Source: JAMLHH01 sp037189845 (GTDB taxonomy: Bacteria > Bacteroidota > Bacteroidia > Chitinophagales > JADIYW01). From it: a stretch of DNA of 64,000 nucleotides. Shown piece after piece: positions 48,696-57,640 of this stretch; the stretch's first letter is position 1, and each line of letters opens with the position of its first letter. Under the pieces are notes generated by a model. It was not told the DNA's origin. It made no database searches and worked only from the letters and a program-made list of their open reading frames with translations. The position numbers and the translations under genes were made by a program. The stretch is from contig JBBCIS010000003.1 of assembly GCA_037189845.1 (NCBI GenBank), forward strand, positions 186,001 through 250,000. The letters run 5' to 3'.

Positions 48696-49358
48696 TCATG
48701 AGTCGATCAGCTTCAGTTTCCGGGCGATGGACAGCAGCTCTGTAATAGATTTGCTGCCTGTCTTGCTCATCATATTTCTCCGGTGCGCCACTACCGTATG
48801 CTTACTGACAAGAACTTTGTCAGCAGTTTCACCAATAGACAAACCCTGATTGAAATAATGCAGCATCTCCAGTTCTCTTGCTGTAAAGCTGATTTCTGTT
48901 GCCGCGCCGGCTTCTGCCAATAGCTTCTGAATATGCCTGCAGATGTACTGTCTATCTGATAAAATATATTCGATACAGTCGGAAATGGCCAGAAAATCGG
49001 AAGACTTACTGATGAACCCATCCGGACTGTAGTGTATTATATTTGCCGCTTCTACCGGATTGGTAACACCTGTTACCACTATTATTTTTATATTCTTTAC
49101 GATGTCCCTTACTTCACTGATCAGTACCAGAGAAGTACCTTCAGGTAAGTAATAACCCGTAAACAAATGAATGGGATAATGTCTGAATTCCATCAGGTAC
49201 CGGTTCAACTCATGCTCATCTGTAAAGTACCGGACTGATTTGTAATTATAGTTCCGCTGTAAAAAAGAGGAAAAAGAAATTGCAAATAAAGAATGGGCGT
49301 CATAGACAACGGCAATCACCCTACCGGTACTATAGGTAAACCCCTTAATTTTACTCAT
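48696..49358 (-). CDS. Orphan LuxR-type regulator with degenerate receiver (RR3)
   Basis: 220-aa paralogue of RR4 (58323), nearly identical over long stretches (SSFLQRN, NIKIIVVTG, NPVEAANI, SPDGFISKSSDF, SKHTVVAHRRNMMSKTGSKSITELL). The phospho-acceptor is lost: HLFTGYYLPEG has Gly68 where RR4 has Asp64 (HLFMDYYLSEG), and one Asp of the acidic pair is Ala (VYDAHS instead of VYDDHS). The LuxR helix-turn-helix (about 150-215) is intact. No kinase gene is adjacent. It is either a phosphorylation-independent DNA-binding protein or a decaying duplicate; the preserved helix-turn-helix favours the former. Confidence 0.9.
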   Translation of the reverse strand: MSKIKGFTYSTGRVIAVVYDAHSLFAISFSSFLQRNYNYKSVRYFTDEHELNRYLMEFRHYPIHLFTGYYLPEGTSLVLISEVRDIVKNIKIIVVTGVTNPVEAANIIHYSPDGFISKSSDFLAISDCIEYILSDRQYICRHIQKLLAEAGAATEISFTARELEMLHYFNQGLSIGETADKVLVSKHTVVAHRRNMMSKTGSKSITELLSIARKLKLIDS

Positions 49359-49870
49359 TGAAAAATATTAAAATATATAAATTATATTAAGACACACAAC
49401 ACAATTAAAAGACAGATTCAGTAATTGTTATACTTATTTCTGATAACTACAACACGAACAATACTACGGCGCAAACTTGTTAAAAATTGATAGCAAAAAA
49501 CTATACAAATACGAAATAAAATAACTAAAAAACGTATTATACACTTTAATTATAGCAAAAAAGTGTAACAAAACTAATACCCGGTAATTTGAGGTACTCC
49601 CCGAAGGCGCAGGATATCAGCAAACTTTAGAGATTCAACAAAAAATACACCTTCAGATAAGGTGAGGGAATACCTCCGCATGGCACTTTCTTCTATCATT
49701 TTTAAATTCTATAGCAACTTTTTGCAAAGCGCATCCATTTAACAATTTATTAAAAATCAAATAGTTAAACTTGCACTTTAATTCCAATAAAGATATTTAG
49801 CTGAATTCAGCTATGAAAATAATATTAGCGAATAATATATAATTAAGTAATTAAATAAAGTGTGTAAATT
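49359..49870. other. Divergent intergenic region between RR3 and the 1961-aa surface protein
   Basis: 512 bp. Two ATAGCA half-sites (49490-49495, 49552-49557) lie 130-200 bp upstream of RR3. A palindrome of the same layout lies at 49797-49814, close to the large + strand gene. No coding region seen. Confidence 0.55.
49797..49814. promoter_or_regulatory. Operator-like palindrome TTAGCT-N6-AGCTAT
   Basis: The inner 16 bp, TAGCTGAATTCAGCTA (49798-49813), is a perfect palindrome. It has the same 6-6-6 layout and TAGC/GCTA cores as the ATAGCA-N6-TGCTAT sites, about 57 bp upstream of the ATG at 49871. Confidence 0.45.
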
Positions 49871-52800
49871 ATGGTAAAAGCTTTACTAAAAGGACTCTTC
49901 GTGTCCCTCTTTTTATTCATGTGCCACGGGCTATATGCTGTTGCGCCGTCCTATATCTCCCACTCCCGGTTGATGGAAGGGGTAGGAAATTCGTTGGCTT
50001 ATGCCGTTAAAGATGGCGAGCTGCATATTGTATCCAGAATAAATGATCCGGGTGCTCCGGTGACCAATGGTTCCGCCTACAAAGGAAATGGAGATCTGTA
50101 TTATCAGCGCTATGACGCTGAGACCCATGAGCTGCTGACAGCGGCATATATAGGAGGAAGTGGGGATGAAAATATGCAGACAATACAGGATGTCCCTACT
50201 TTAATAGTAGAGGGAGATGATGTTTATTTTTTAGCCGGTTCTACTTCTGCAGACTATCCGGTGACCAATGGAAGTGCCCGTATTATTCCTGAGGGTGAAA
50301 ACGAAGAAGACTGGGCATGGGCATCTAATATAGTTTTGACCCGGCTCAACAAGCACACAGGAAATATCACTATGGCGACCTATCTGGGGTTTCAAGGTGT
50401 CTCATATTCAAGCTTACGCGTGTCAGGCGGAGAGGCTTATGCAATAGTAATGAAGAGCCTGAATGATATCCCTGTGACACCCGGAGGACTTCCCTTTTCA
50501 GGAACTGAATCTCTCAACGCTTTGTATTTGCGTGTGAGCACTAATACCGGAGAAGTCCTGACTGCTTCATATTTTTCTGATAATGTATATAGTGACCTGC
50601 CGCATATGGTTGTTTCCGGCAACAAGGTATATGCGCTGACAGGATATCGCCCCCTTAGCTATCTGCTTGCCCGTTATGATGTTTTAGACAAAAATACCGG
50701 AGCATCACTGGCCTCAGCAACTTTCGCCCCGACAACACCTGCGGGAACTATCAGTGTGACCCGTCAGAACTTCTATGTACGGGATGGGAGAGCATATATA
50801 GTGGGTAATAAGACCGGATTGGGATACCCCGTCAATACGGTCAGCGTACCTGAGACCGCCTCTAATATTTATTATACTGTGCTCAATGCTAATACGGGAG
50901 CGATAGTGCTGTCCCGGCTGTACGAGCAGTCATCCGGTTTCAGGGTAGTACAGGATGACGCCGGTCATCTGTATATCGCCAGTGTGCAGGCGGCAGGGCT
51001 CCCTACTACAGATGGTTCGGGTATTCCGGCAGGCGGCTTTACTGCTGTTTATCTGCGCAAAATCAATATGAATACAGGAATGCCGGTGGTAGCCAAATAT
51101 ATACAAGGTAGCTACCTAACCGGAGCAGGATTACAAATAAGGGCAATAGCTTATGATTGTAGAGAAATCCACATTTTACCTTACTTTAGTGGAACCCAGG
51201 ATGCCTTTCCGGTGACGGATGCCAGTGCTTCACAACCTTTTACTACCGGCAGGCTGGCCTATTTAAGATATAGTACAAGCCAGCTGCAGCAGACTTATGG
51301 TACTTATGTAGGTGGATGGACCGGTGCTAATTCATTGTTTACCCTTCATGCAGGTAACCGCACTGCAAATCTTATTGGATTTACCACCGGTGGATTATCT
51401 TACCCGAAAACTCCTGCTTCCTCAGGAGTCGCAACTACCATTCCAACGGCCTGGACTCAGTACAGAGTGGCAGACGAAGAGCAATTTACAGATGAAGATG
51501 ATGTTTTGACTCCGTCTTTGCAGGAAGCTTGTGCCTTTGGCTCAGTCAGAACCATACACGGCACAGATATACTGATACCATCAGACAGCCTGCCACTGAT
51601 ATACAGGTCAAATGTGCCTTACGAGCAGGAAGAAATCAAGGCAAATTATCAATGGCAGTCAGCCGATGCACCTGCCGGTCCCTGGACGAATATCGGCGGT
51701 GGCATACTGAAGGATTATACGCCCCTGCCATTAGCTTCCACTAAATATTTCAGAAGAGTATCCTATATAGAATATTGCGGTACTGCAGATACTATCTCTG
51801 TCAGCAGTGTTGCTGCCATAGAGGTTTCTACATCTATAGCTCCGATCGTATCCGGCGGAGTTGCGCAGAATACCTGCCCCCTCTCCCCTGTGACTATCGG
51901 CGGAGCACCTACAGCATCGGGCGGAGCTGCTCCATACACCTACAGATGGTATCTTGGCAGCGATACCACTACAGTCATCTCTACCCTTGCCAATCCCGAA
52001 GTATCTCCGGCCAACAGTGCTGTATATGCGGTATTTGTGACCGATGACAATGGCTGTACGGCCATAGGCCAGAGCCAGGTATTCGTATATCGTGCGGATG
52101 CCGGGCCGGATCTGAGCACATGTGGTACGGATTCAGTGCGCATACAGTCCAAAGCCATACCGGGACTTCCGGGCGTGACCTACAGCTGGTCGCCGGCGGC
52201 AGGTCTGAGCTGTACTACCTGTTTTTCGCCCATGGCACTGCCTGCTGCTGAGACCAATTATATCTATACAGTGACAGTCCCAAAAGCTACAGGTACTTGT
52301 GCAGTGTCTGATACCGTCAATGTTTTTGTCGTGCCTGCACCTGCGCCGGGCTTTGCCGGACCGGATGCCGTGGCTTGCTATCAGTCAGGAAACATACCAC
52401 TCGGCACGCCGAGAGCAGTATTCCCTGTATCTGTCAAAAGTGTCACCCAATCCACTACAGCTACAGCAGGCACGGTGGCTAACCTGACAGACAATAATTT
52501 CGGAACCGGGGCCAGAACAGATCAGGCTACTCAACAATGGGTACAGTTTGATTTGGGATCAGAGATAGCAATTTCCAGAGTAGAGCTGGCAGCATTGAGC
52601 AATGTGGCAGAGCTGAACGGAGCTGTCATCCAGTACAGTACAAATGGTACAAGCTGGACATCTTATTCCAATATTTCCGGAACTTCGGTATCCGCATTGA
52701 CTTCTTTTACCAATGTAAATTTCCCTGTAGCACGATATATCAGAATTTTCAGAAGCGCTAATCAGAGGGTAGCTCTCAGCGAAATCAAGGTAGAGGCTAC

Positions 52801-55756
52801 TTATACTTATACATGGTCACCATCTAATTTTCTGTCTCCTAATAACCAGCCCTCCACACAATACTACCATGAGCCGGCCCTTCCACTTGTTGAAAACCCA
52901 AGGGTATATACACTGACGGCCAGCTCGGGCAACTGCGTGTTCAGGGATACCGTGCAGGTAGAGGTCATCAGTGCCCATGCCGGCAATGACGGTTGCGGGC
53001 CGAGAATGATAGGCCGTACTACCAATGACGACCCGAGGATAGGCGAAACTTTCCACTGGGAGGTCGTATCCGGCAGCGGAACGATTACGGGAGCTGCCAA
53101 TACACCAACTACTACGGTCAGTGCATCGCTCCCGGGACAGCCTACAGTATATAGGCTGACTACCAGCTACAAAGGCGTGGACTGCACAGACGAAGTGGTC
53201 GTGCCGGATTGCGGATGCCTGGTCGTGCTGGACGCTGACTCCGATATCGGTTGTCCGGGAGCGGGTGCTTCTTATATCCGTCTGTTTCCGGCTACTACTA
53301 TCGGGCTTGGTGACAGCATGATATATTCATGGACACCGACCGTAGGCCTGTCAGCTTATAATACCAGAGAAGTATTCACAACAGATAATGCAGAGCGGAC
53401 TTATACGCTGACAGTAACGAGCTTCTGGGATGCATCTGTCACCTGCTATGATACTATCCGGGTCAATCACCCTGCATGGAGCGCACCGGTATTCAATGCT
53501 GAAGATAAATATATCTGCAGCGGCAGTTCTGTACAAATCGGCGATATCACTGTACCGGGATATGTGTATGAATGGAGTCCGGCTACCGGGCTGAGCAATG
53601 ATGGAGTGTCTGACCCGGTGGCGAGTCCTGGTAATACTACGGCATATCACGTAAAGGTGACAGAGTCTGCTACCGGATGCTTCAAAACTGATACTGTGAC
53701 CGTCCATGTCCGTAATGTAACAGCGGAGGCGGGGCCTGATTTACAGGTTTGCTTAGACGGTATCGTACAGATAGGCGGACGGGCTGCACAGCCGGGATAC
53801 AGCTACAGCTGGTATCCTGATGCGCAGTGGCAGAACGGGACTGACAGTTCCTTTGCCCGGCCGGAGGTGCTGGCAGCCGCCAACCTGACCTTTGTCCTGG
53901 AAGTACGGGACAGTCTGACCGGATGTGTGGATACAGATACGATGCATATTGAAGTATTATCAGCTGCTGCATTAGTGGCAGCACCGGATGTGAATATCTG
54001 TCCGGGAGGCTCTGCTCTAATAGGTTCAGCAGCGGAGCCGGGCGTGACCTACAGCTGGTCTCCGGCTACAGGACTATCTGATCCGAATATCGCCCGACCG
54101 GCAGCCAGTCCAGGCACTACGACTGAATATATCGTAACAGCCAGCTTCCCGGGAACTTGTGATGATGTCACAGATACTGTGCTGGTGTCAGTGTTTGATC
54201 CATCTTTTACCTTACCGGATATCAACTATTGTCCGTCAGATCTTAGCCCGCTCACACTGGGAGGTGCCTATGTTCCTACAACAGGATTAAGATCCTGGGG
54301 ACCTTACCAGTGGACTTCGTTGACCCCGACGAATATATTGTCCGGTAACCAGACTGCTAATCCTACTGTTACGAATCCTAAACCTGCTACTCCTGTAGAT
54401 GTATATTTGACAGTATACTACGAAAATGGCTGTATCGGCAGAGATACCATGAAGCTGATACCTACGGGTATCCAGCCGGAGGCAGGAGCCAATAAAACAA
54501 TTTGTCTGGGTGGAAATACACAAATAGGCAGTTCACTGAATACTACAGGTGCAGGTATCACTTATGCATGGACACCTGCTGCAGGCCTGAGCTGTACCGA
54601 TTGTCCTGAGCCGGTATTTACACCTTCAGCTATTGGTACATATAATTTTACCTTATCAAGAACGGAAGACGGCTGTACGCGTACTGATGTGGTGACAGTC
54701 ACAGTGGTGAACGTAGCGTTGCCTGTTATGAGTAGCCCTACCGTATGCCAAAACAGCTGTGTACAGATAGGTGCTCCTGCACAGCCGGGCGTGACCTATG
54801 CGTGGACTCCGGCTACCGGACTATCCGCTACCAACATCTCTAACCCGGTAGCCTGCGCAGGCACTACCGGTATAAGCTATACACTGACGGCCGTTTCTGC
54901 ACAGGGTTGCGTAGCTCAGCAGACGATAGCTGTCAATGTCACCAGCAGTGCATTGCCACAAATTAATATGCCGGATACGGTGATGGTACCGGGTATACCT
55001 GTCAATGTACAGTTCAATCCTGAGATGACTCCGGCAGGAGATTACAGTTATCTGTGGACTCCGAATGATCTGTCTCTATCCAATAGATATGTCCTGAATC
55101 CTGTGGCTACAGTGACAAGTACTCCTAAGGTATATACACTCACTGCTACGGATCTGACCACAGGTTGTGAAGTATCTAAGAACGTGATGGTACTGCAGGA
55201 GCCAATCATCCTGCCTGTAGAGCTGACACATTTCGATGCTGCATTGATAGGTGACATTGTCCTATTGGATTGGGCTACTGCCAGCGAGCGGAACAATGAC
55301 CACTTCGTCATAGAGCGTAGCGTTGACGGTATCAGCTGGGAAGAGATAGGCAGAGAATATGGCTACGGAACGACTTCTGTTCCTCACAGCTATCGGTTCA
55401 CAGATGAGCATCCGTTATATGGCGTGAGCTACTACAGACTGAAGCAAGTGGATTTTGACGGCAAGTATGATTACAGCCCGGTCAGAAGCGTAGAATATAT
55501 AAAGTCTTCTGCTCCGGTCAGAATCCTCTGGTATCCTAATCCGAGCCGCGGAGAAATCAGGTGGGCAGCAGCTCATACTGAAGGTATTCTTACAATAGCT
55601 ATCATGGATATTCTGGGCAGGCAGGTATTCAGCACGGATGCTTCCAACCTGTCAGGTAATACGCTGAATGTAGGTCATATCATACCAGGTACCTATTTCA
55701 TCAGCTTTGTAAAAGAAACAGGGATACAAACAGATAAACTGATTATTCAGCAATAA
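49871..55756 (+). CDS. Giant T9SS-secreted adhesin-like protein, 1961 aa
   Basis: Signal peptide (residues 1-24), then an SBBP/propeller-like region to about 540 (recurring YxGGSGD, DYPVTNGSA and LNxxTGxxxxATYLG phrases), Ig-like domains, a discoidin/F5-8C-type carbohydrate-binding domain at about 850-977 (LTDNNFGTGARTDQATQQWVQFDLG ... VARYIRIFRSANQRVALSEIKVE), and about ten PKD-like modules with the recurring YSWSPATGLS ... TTxYxVxV pattern and paired Cys, up to about 1770. A fibronectin-like module (DWATASERNNDHFVIERS) precedes the T9SS sorting domain (ILWYPNPSRGEIRW ... IIPGTYFISF). The segment is GC-richer than its flanks. It resembles large gliding/attachment adhesins of Bacteroidota; the ligand is unknown. 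Confidence 0.93.
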   Translation: MVKALLKGLFVSLFLFMCHGLYAVAPSYISHSRLMEGVGNSLAYAVKDGELHIVSRINDPGAPVTNGSAYKGNGDLYYQRYDAETHELLTAAYIGGSGDENMQTIQDVPTLIVEGDDVYFLAGSTSADYPVTNGSARIIPEGENEEDWAWASNIVLTRLNKHTGNITMATYLGFQGVSYSSLRVSGGEAYAIVMKSLNDIPVTPGGLPFSGTESLNALYLRVSTNTGEVLTASYFSDNVYSDLPHMVVSGNKVYALTGYRPLSYLLARYDVLDKNTGASLASATFAPTTPAGTISVTRQNFYVRDGRAYIVGNKTGLGYPVNTVSVPETASNIYYTVLNANTGAIVLSRLYEQSSGFRVVQDDAGHLYIASVQAAGLPTTDGSGIPAGGFTAVYLRKINMNTGMPVVAKYIQGSYLTGAGLQIRAIAYDCREIHILPYFSGTQDAFPVTDASASQPFTTGRLAYLRYSTSQLQQTYGTYVGGWTGANSLFTLHAGNRTANLIGFTTGGLSYPKTPASSGVATTIPTAWTQYRVADEEQFTDEDDVLTPSLQEACAFGSVRTIHGTDILIPSDSLPLIYRSNVPYEQEEIKANYQWQSADAPAGPWTNIGGGILKDYTPLPLASTKYFRRVSYIEYCGTADTISVSSVAAIEVSTSIAPIVSGGVAQNTCPLSPVTIGGAPTASGGAAPYTYRWYLGSDTTTVISTLANPEVSPANSAVYAVFVTDDNGCTAIGQSQVFVYRADAGPDLSTCGTDSVRIQSKAIPGLPGVTYSWSPAAGLSCTTCFSPMALPAAETNYIYTVTVPKATGTCAVSDTVNVFVVPAPAPGFAGPDAVACYQSGNIPLGTPRAVFPVSVKSVTQSTTATAGTVANLTDNNFGTGARTDQATQQWVQFDLGSEIAISRVELAALSNVAELNGAVIQYSTNGTSWTSYSNISGTSVSALTSFTNVNFPVARYIRIFRSANQRVALSEIKVEATYTYTWSPSNFLSPNNQPSTQYYHEPALPLVENPRVYTLTASSGNCVFRDTVQVEVISAHAGNDGCGPRMIGRTTNDDPRIGETFHWEVVSGSGTITGAANTPTTTVSASLPGQPTVYRLTTSYKGVDCTDEVVVPDCGCLVVLDADSDIGCPGAGASYIRLFPATTIGLGDSMIYSWTPTVGLSAYNTREVFTTDNAERTYTLTVTSFWDASVTCYDTIRVNHPAWSAPVFNAEDKYICSGSSVQIGDITVPGYVYEWSPATGLSNDGVSDPVASPGNTTAYHVKVTESATGCFKTDTVTVHVRNVTAEAGPDLQVCLDGIVQIGGRAAQPGYSYSWYPDAQWQNGTDSSFARPEVLAAANLTFVLEVRDSLTGCVDTDTMHIEVLSAAALVAAPDVNICPGGSALIGSAAEPGVTYSWSPATGLSDPNIARPAASPGTTTEYIVTASFPGTCDDVTDTVLVSVFDPSFTLPDINYCPSDLSPLTLGGAYVPTTGLRSWGPYQWTSLTPTNILSGNQTANPTVTNPKPATPVDVYLTVYYENGCIGRDTMKLIPTGIQPEAGANKTICLGGNTQIGSSLNTTGAGITYAWTPAAGLSCTDCPEPVFTPSAIGTYNFTLSRTEDGCTRTDVVTVTVVNVALPVMSSPTVCQNSCVQIGAPAQPGVTYAWTPATGLSATNISNPVACAGTTGISYTLTAVSAQGCVAQQTIAVNVTSSALPQINMPDTVMVPGIPVNVQFNPEMTPAGDYSYLWTPNDLSLSNRYVLNPVATVTSTPKVYTLTATDLTTGCEVSKNVMVLQEPIILPVELTHFDAALIGDIVLLDWATASERNNDHFVIERSVDGISWEEIGREYGYGTTSVPHSYRFTDEHPLYGVSYYRLKQVDFDGKYDYSPVRSVEYIKSSAPVRILWYPNPSRGEIRWAAAHTEGILTIAIMDILGRQVFSTDASNLSGNTLNVGHIIPGTYFISFVKETGIQTDKLIIQQ

Positions 55757-55767
55757 TAAAGATATAT

Positions 55768-55799
55768 CAGGAGAGCCTCCTGCGGAGGCTCTTTCCTGA
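55768..55799 (+). terminator. Strong hairpin terminator of the 1961-aa gene
   Basis: AGAGCCTCC (55772-55780), loop TGC, GGAGGCTCT (55784-55792), with outer TCAGGA/TCCTGA arms also pairing; 12 bp after the stop. Confidence 0.8.
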
Positions 55800-55955
55800 A
55801 ATGATGAATTTCTACAAAATTAATTACGTTTTAGAGTCACTGATACATCCGGTGCCATATTAAGTAGCTTATAAAATAATTGGGGAGGACAGAATGGCAA
55901 TGTCCGCTGTGTATCCGCCTTTTAAAAATAGAAAAGCAAGCTATAATATATAAAG

Positions 55956-56045
55956 TCCTTGCTGCTCAGTTTACTCACAAACACATACACACACTTTTAA
56001 TTGACAGCAAGGAAAGAGGCCTCGAAACGGGGCCTCGCTTTTTTT
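55956..56045 (+). ncRNA. Candidate structured RNA C: CA-rich-loop stem followed by terminator
   Basis: TCCTTGCTG (55956-55964) pairs with CAGCAAGGA (56005-56013) around a 40-nt loop with CACAAACACATACACACAC. Two nucleotides later GAGGCCTCG/CGGGGCCTC (56016-56036, AAA loop) and T7 form a terminator. TATAATATATAAAG precedes the stem. It shares only architecture with A and B. D (62193) is its duplicated copy, with a C-to-T change in the left arm that turns a G-C pair into G-U. Confidence 0.65.
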
Positions 56046-56185
56046 GGAGTATCCACTGCCGGAATCTTACAAAACGTGCATGCTGGTTATAACATTCAAT
56101 GACTATTTTGAAATAGAGCGTAGCAGTTTACTGCAAAAGATTAGAGAAAAACAGGCAAAGCGACCAGAAACAGTACCACCGAATT

Positions 56186-56365
56186 TTAAAAGTATTCAGC
56201 TGTCAGCTCATTATTCACCATTGCACCTGCCATATTTCCGGCGGAAACAGCATTGGCAACTGATCGCATCATGCTGGTGCTATCTCCACAAGCAAAAGCT
56301 CGTTTTCTGAAACATATCTGCTTTAATGTGTCCCATTTCTGTCAGTTCGCAATCAAGCGTTTCTT
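56186..56365 (-). pseudogene. 3' fragment of the thioredoxin-reductase-like gene
   Basis: About 180 bp matching the C-terminal codons of the flavoprotein at 62424 (region encoding GIFACGDSTSMMRSVANAVAAGNMAG), with an internal deletion of about 13 bp that removes codons around the GIFACGD segment and breaks the frame. It ends 25 bp before the kinase gene at 56390. Part of the direct duplication. Confidence 0.85.
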
Positions 56366-56389
56366 AAACGAGGTAGCTGCTACATAGCA

Positions 56390-57640
56390 TCAGCGAAACG
56401 GCACTTCAATCAGCACCTCTGTTCCGCTTGGCTGGACAGGCAAGAACGAAATAGTACCTCCGAGATTTTGGATTCTGTCCGTGATGGATTGTAGTCCTAA
56501 TCCTTTTTTGAGATTTTTAGGATTAAAACCGATGCCATCGTCTTTGATAGACAGGACGATATGATTCCGGTCTTCGAAAAGCAGAATGCTGATGGTTTTT
56601 GCCTGTGCATGCCTGACGATATTGGTAATGCCCTCCTGTATAATACGCAGCAGCTCAATGCGCATGTCGGTATTCGTATGCTTTAAAGAAGCGTTGTCAA
56701 TATCGACATTGACGGTATAGTTCGTATCGGGTAGAATAGTGTTTACAAGTGAAGCAATCTGGGCACTAAACAGCTTTTCTTCCAGATCATCAGACGCTTT
56801 GTACCATTCGTGGCTTTTGTTTCTGACTTTTTGGTATATTTTTTCTATTTGATTCAGCACATTGTTCAGCTCGGTTTCGCTATGCTGTTCCTCATTCACT
56901 TTGAGCTGCTCTAATCTTAGCTTTACACTTGCAAGCGAAGAGCTGATATCGTCATGCAGATCCCTCCCCAGTCTTTGCTGTTCTTCTTTGACGGCCTTGT
57001 ATTTCATTCCTTCCATCAGGGCTACCTGAATATTCGCAGTATTGTTCAGCTCCTGAATACGATTTCGGGCAATCTTGTTTTTTCGCGTAAGAAACCAATA
57101 AATAAGACTGATAGCAATAATGCTCAAAAGGCTTACTATCGCAATTATCAACGTACGGTTGAATTTTTCTTTCTCGGCCTGCAGCAATGCTTCCTGGCTC
57201 TCCTCCGCCTGAATATAGGCATATTGCATTTCCTGCTGCTCTGTGAGCATACGATTATGTAAGCTATCTGAAGCATCATAAATTGATTTCAGCACTTCAT
57301 ACGCTTTTTCCTTATTCCCTTTTTCGAATAAAAGTTCCGCATAGATCCGTTTGCCCCATAAAGTATTTACCGGATGTGCACCAAGTAATTGAAAGAGTTT
57401 TTCCAGATAGAATATCGTACTGTCACTCTGGTTACTTTTATTAAAAAAAGACACTTTATTGGTAGTCCATGTATGCTGCATGATTTGTGCCTGATATAGA
57501 TTAGCTCTTGATGCTTCCCGTATTAAGGAATCCTGCTGCTCCAATATATACCGGGAGGACTCATAGTTGTTCAAATAGAGGCATTCTCTTTCAAACTGTA
57601 CTTGCAAGTCATTAAATTGAACTGCAAAAAAATGTGGCAT
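56390..57640 (-). CDS. Sensor kinase HK3, C-terminal part (membrane segment, HisKA_3, HATPase_c)
   Basis: 416 codons forming the second part of a kinase paralogous to HK1 and HK2. It contains the end of the TPR-like sensor, a membrane segment at about 176-198 (LIIAIVSLLSIIAISLIYWFL), the H box with intact His229 (GRDLHDDISSSLASVK) and HATPase_c (IQEGITNIVRHA, DDGIGF, GTEVLIEVPF). The ATG at 57640 is not a natural start: no signal peptide, and the upstream sensor is encoded in the -1 frame by 57571-58326. The parts are joined at a run of seven T at 57632-57626. Restored, the protein would be about 645 aa, the length of its paralogues. Confidence 0.88.
   Translation of the reverse strand: MPHFFAVQFNDLQVQFERECLYLNNYESSRYILEQQDSLIREASRANLYQAQIMQHTWTTNKVSFFNKSNQSDSTIFYLEKLFQLLGAHPVNTLWGKRIYAELLFEKGNKEKAYEVLKSIYDASDSLHNRMLTEQQEMQYAYIQAEESQEALLQAEKEKFNRTLIIAIVSLLSIIAISLIYWFLTRKNKIARNRIQELNNTANIQVALMEGMKYKAVKEEQQRLGRDLHDDISSSLASVKLRLEQLKVNEEQHSETELNNVLNQIEKIYQKVRNKSHEWYKASDDLEEKLFSAQIASLVNTILPDTNYTVNVDIDNASLKHTNTDMRIELLRIIQEGITNIVRHAQAKTISILLFEDRNHIVLSIKDDGIGFNPKNLKKGLGLQSITDRIQNLGGTISFLPVQPSGTEVLIEVPFR

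Larger units (their letters stand above)
55834..56365 (+). repeat. Left copy of a ~530-bp direct duplication
   Basis: Matches 62061-62610 in order and orientation. It begins with a remnant of the sorting-domain end of the secreted protein at 59693 (CACTGATACATCCGGTGC...), continues through the RNA element and terminator, then the conserved non-coding stretch, and ends in the 3' part of the flavoprotein gene. The copies differ by scattered substitutions and a deletion of about 13 bp, so the event is not recent. Confidence 0.9.

Noticed and set aside
55880..56310. Short frames of 70 and 88 codons behind the giant adhesin
   Set aside because: They overlap the RNA element, terminator and an antisense gene fragment. 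The 88-codon frame owes its length to duplication; its conserved first part is only mentioned as a low-interest observation.
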